Of a stretch of DNA of 64,000 nt, positions 62,805-64,000 are shown piece after piece. The first letter of the stretch is position 1; each line of letters starts with the position of its first letter. Made by a program: the position numbers and the translations under genes. The notes below the pieces were generated by a model, which saw nothing but the letters and a program-made list of their open reading frames with translations, had not been told where the DNA came from and ran no database searches. Source of the stretch: Bog-159 sp050008575 (GTDB lineage: Bacteria > Acidobacteriota > Terriglobia > Bryobacterales > Bryobacteraceae); NCBI GenBank assembly GCA_050008575.1, contig JBEKMJ010000004.1, positions 124,001 to 188,000 on the forward strand, in the 5' to 3' direction.

Positions 62805-63170
62805 CTAGCGCCCCAGGAATCTCCCAGCTTCCGGTCCCAGGCTACCGTCTGGAAACCGGCGCCGCGGCAACGGCGGAATTGGCCGTATGCCGAGTTTCTC
62901 GTGCCACCTGATCCAGGCATCTTGCGTCAATATTCCCGCAGGCGCATTCCCCAGCGCCTTTCGGAACTCTTCGCGCGACATGTACTTCTCCACCACCTTC
63001 ACATCAGCGGGCGAGCCGTAAACCATGAGGTGCGCCACGAACGTCGGGATGTCGTCAAGCGTCCGCTCCGCCGCGTCATACCAAACCACCTTGCGGGCTA
63101 CCCGCAGCAATTCTGGTGGGTACGGACGGGCGACTGTCATCCACGCAGCTTGACGGCGCATTAATGTCAT
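62805..63170 (-). CDS. Hypothetical protein of a type found beside toxin-antitoxin genes
   Basis: From ATG 63170 the protein is 121 residues; GTG 63179 or ATG 63140 are other possible starts. It reads YPPELLRVARKVVWYDAAER, TFVAHLMVYGSPADVKVVEK, YMSREEFRKALGNAPAGILT and ends WHEKLGIRPIPPLPRRRF. The order of a WY/VVW strand, L-x-Y-x-x-x-Y-G, a REEF helix and a W-x-x-x-L-G tail is one I associate with genes beside nucleotidyltransferase (AbiEii-type) toxins; this is from memory. An AbiEi gene lies on the other strand at 63461, which supports it. Confidence 0.65.
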   Translation of the reverse strand: MTLMRRQAAWMTVARPYPPELLRVARKVVWYDAAERTLDDIPTFVAHLMVYGSPADVKVVEKYMSREEFRKALGNAPAGILTQDAWIRWHEKLGIRPIPPLPRRRFPDGSLGPEAGRFLGR

Positions 63171-63179
63171 TTTTAGCAC

Positions 63180-63405
63180 AGTCCAGACTGCTTGTGGAAA
63201 TCCGACCCCAGTGATGTTCCGATGACGTTGGACCGGCCGCTAGAAATGCGGGCGCGTGCTCGCGCAGATTTAGTTGAGAGGAAGAACTTGGCTTTAGCTA
63301 AACCATGCCTCGACCAGGATTCCAACAAACTACAGGTCGGCAGCTGCTCATTTCGCTACATCGGCGGGTCCACACATGCAACATCCTACCCGCACCCTTA
63401 CGGCC
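63180..63405. other. Gap without a convincing gene, low similarity to flanks
   Basis: An open frame at 63192-63443 has no binding site and runs into the promoter of the AbiEi gene, so I do not call it. The perfect palindrome TTTAGCTAAA at 63293-63302 is the only clear element. The base composition is lower in GC than the chromosome to the left. Confidence 0.4.
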
Positions 63406-63433
63406 TTGACACGAGGGCGGCCTTGCGTATAGT
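63406..63433 (+). promoter_or_regulatory. Near-consensus sigma-70 promoter of the AbiEi gene
   Basis: TTGACA (63406-63411), a 16-base spacer and TATAGT (63428-63433) form the best promoter in the window. The start codon is 27 bases after the -10 box. Confidence 0.75.
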
Positions 63434-63451
63434 CCTAATTTAATTGTAGGA
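63433..63451. promoter_or_regulatory. Inverted repeat between promoter and AbiEi start
   Basis: TCCTA (63433-63437) and TAGGA (63447-63451) form a dyad with nine AT-rich bases between, right after the -10 box. AbiEi antitoxins repress their own promoter by binding inverted repeats with their winged-helix domain, so this is a candidate autoregulatory operator. Confidence 0.55.
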
Positions 63452-63460
63452 TTGTGTTGT

Positions 63461-64000
63461 ATGCCGCGACATCATCGTGCTGCGCAACGGAAGCTCTTCG
63501 AGGTCGCTCACGACCAGCAGGGCTTCTTTACCGCAAAGCAGGCAAAGGCGGCCGGTTTTGCTGAGAACACCCATCCTTACCATGTGGGGGTAGGAAACTG
63601 GATTCGCGAACACCGCGGGATCTACCGGCTCGCCCTTTTCCCGGCGGCGGAGCATCCCGACCTCGTCAAGTGGTCCCTGTGGTCAAAGAATCGGAACGAA
63701 GTTACGGAGGGAGCCTACAGCCATCAGACCGCTCTGAGTCTGTATGAGCTGTCGGACCTGAATCCAGCCAAGCTGCACATGACAGTCCCGACCCACTTCC
63801 GGCGGAACAGCGAGATCCCCGCTATCCTGGTGCTACATTATGCAGATCTGGCCGTCGAGGACGTCCAGGTGGCGCAGGGTTTCAGGTATACGCGACCCCT
63901 CCGGACCATCCTGGATCTGATCGAAGCCGATAGCGTTGAGCATACTTTTCTGCGTCAAGCCCTCAGACAAGCTTTCCATCGCGGGTTGATTACGCGATCG
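63461..64000 (+). CDS. AbiEi-family antitoxin (type IV toxin-antitoxin), cut by window end
   Basis: The frame from ATG 63461 stays open to the last base: 180 residues, C-terminus outside. It starts MPRHHRAAQRKLFEVAHDQQ, GFFTAKQAKAAGF, then GNWIREHRGIYRLALFPAAE, the N-terminal winged helix of AbiEi antitoxins (AbiEi_4 type). It continues with the C-terminal domain: EGAYSHQTALSLYELSDLNP and LRTILDLIEADSVEHTFLRQ. AbiEi represses its operon and counters the AbiEii nucleotidyltransferase toxin, which should follow beyond the window. The promoter and operator-like dyad just upstream fit this. It lies in the probable island right of the tRNA-Pro half. Confidence 0.88.
   Translation, partial: MPRHHRAAQRKLFEVAHDQQGFFTAKQAKAAGFAENTHPYHVGVGNWIREHRGIYRLALFPAAEHPDLVKWSLWSKNRNEVTEGAYSHQTALSLYELSDLNPAKLHMTVPTHFRRNSEIPAILVLHYADLAVEDVQVAQGFRYTRPLRTILDLIEADSVEHTFLRQALRQAFHRGLITRS

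Noticed and set aside
63192..63443. 83-residue frame before the AbiEi gene
   Set aside because: It lacks a binding site and family, and overlaps the strong promoter and operator dyad.

Overview
The window is GC-rich, gene-dense bacterial DNA that reads like a chromosome segment of an Acidobacteriota species, most likely a relative of Candidatus Solibacter / Bryobacterales. This assignment is inferred from gene content: a GloVer-type (TIGR03803) repeat protein, a very large TPR protein, an M13 peptidase, many small stress proteins, a CheB/CheR hybrid kinase, and two families of short palindromic intergenic repeats. No rRNA or complete tRNA gene is present.

Layout. 0-20.9 kb holds envelope and secreted functions: a truncated gene, a 2336-residue TPR protein coupled to a secreted protein, two paralogous arylsulfotransferase-like proteins around a lipid-kinase gene, a GloVer protein, a PAP2 phosphatase, glucose-6-phosphate isomerase, and an M13 metallopeptidase whose lipoprotein signal lies in a different frame from the enzyme.

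21.1-40.8 kb is the most striking region. About twenty genes are colinear and mostly overlapping: two stress proteins, alpha-glucan phosphorylase, phosphoketolase plus a small membrane protein, mannose-6-phosphate isomerase, a phosphomannomutase-like HAD enzyme, a GH130 phosphorylase, a complete N-type ATPase (atpDCQRBEFAG), a PPK2 kinase whose start overlaps the atpG stop, a P-type proton ATPase and a small acidic protein. The genes link phosphorolytic reserve breakdown and polyphosphate to two ATP-dependent ion pumps, which suggests a stress or starvation energy module. A GT4 glycosyltransferase and a DksA-like regulator converge on its end.

43-62 kb is a stress and signalling region: a DUF2934 protein with an Nramp-like transporter, small stress or envelope proteins (PRC barrel, CsbD, a glycine-rich 50-residue protein, YXWGXW, lmo0937), a CheB/CheR/PAS/kinase hybrid with a second kinase, a receiver protein, and a compact sortase module (class D-like sortase, VWA protein, and a secreted protein ending in LPATA, a membrane segment and basic tail). 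It ends with Gln/Pro repeat, VIT-family and sigma-54 response regulator genes.

At 62.56 kb a 50-bp 3' half of tRNA-Pro marks a probable integration site. To its right are a toxin-antitoxin-associated hypothetical gene and an AbiEi-type antitoxin with a near-consensus promoter, running off the window end.
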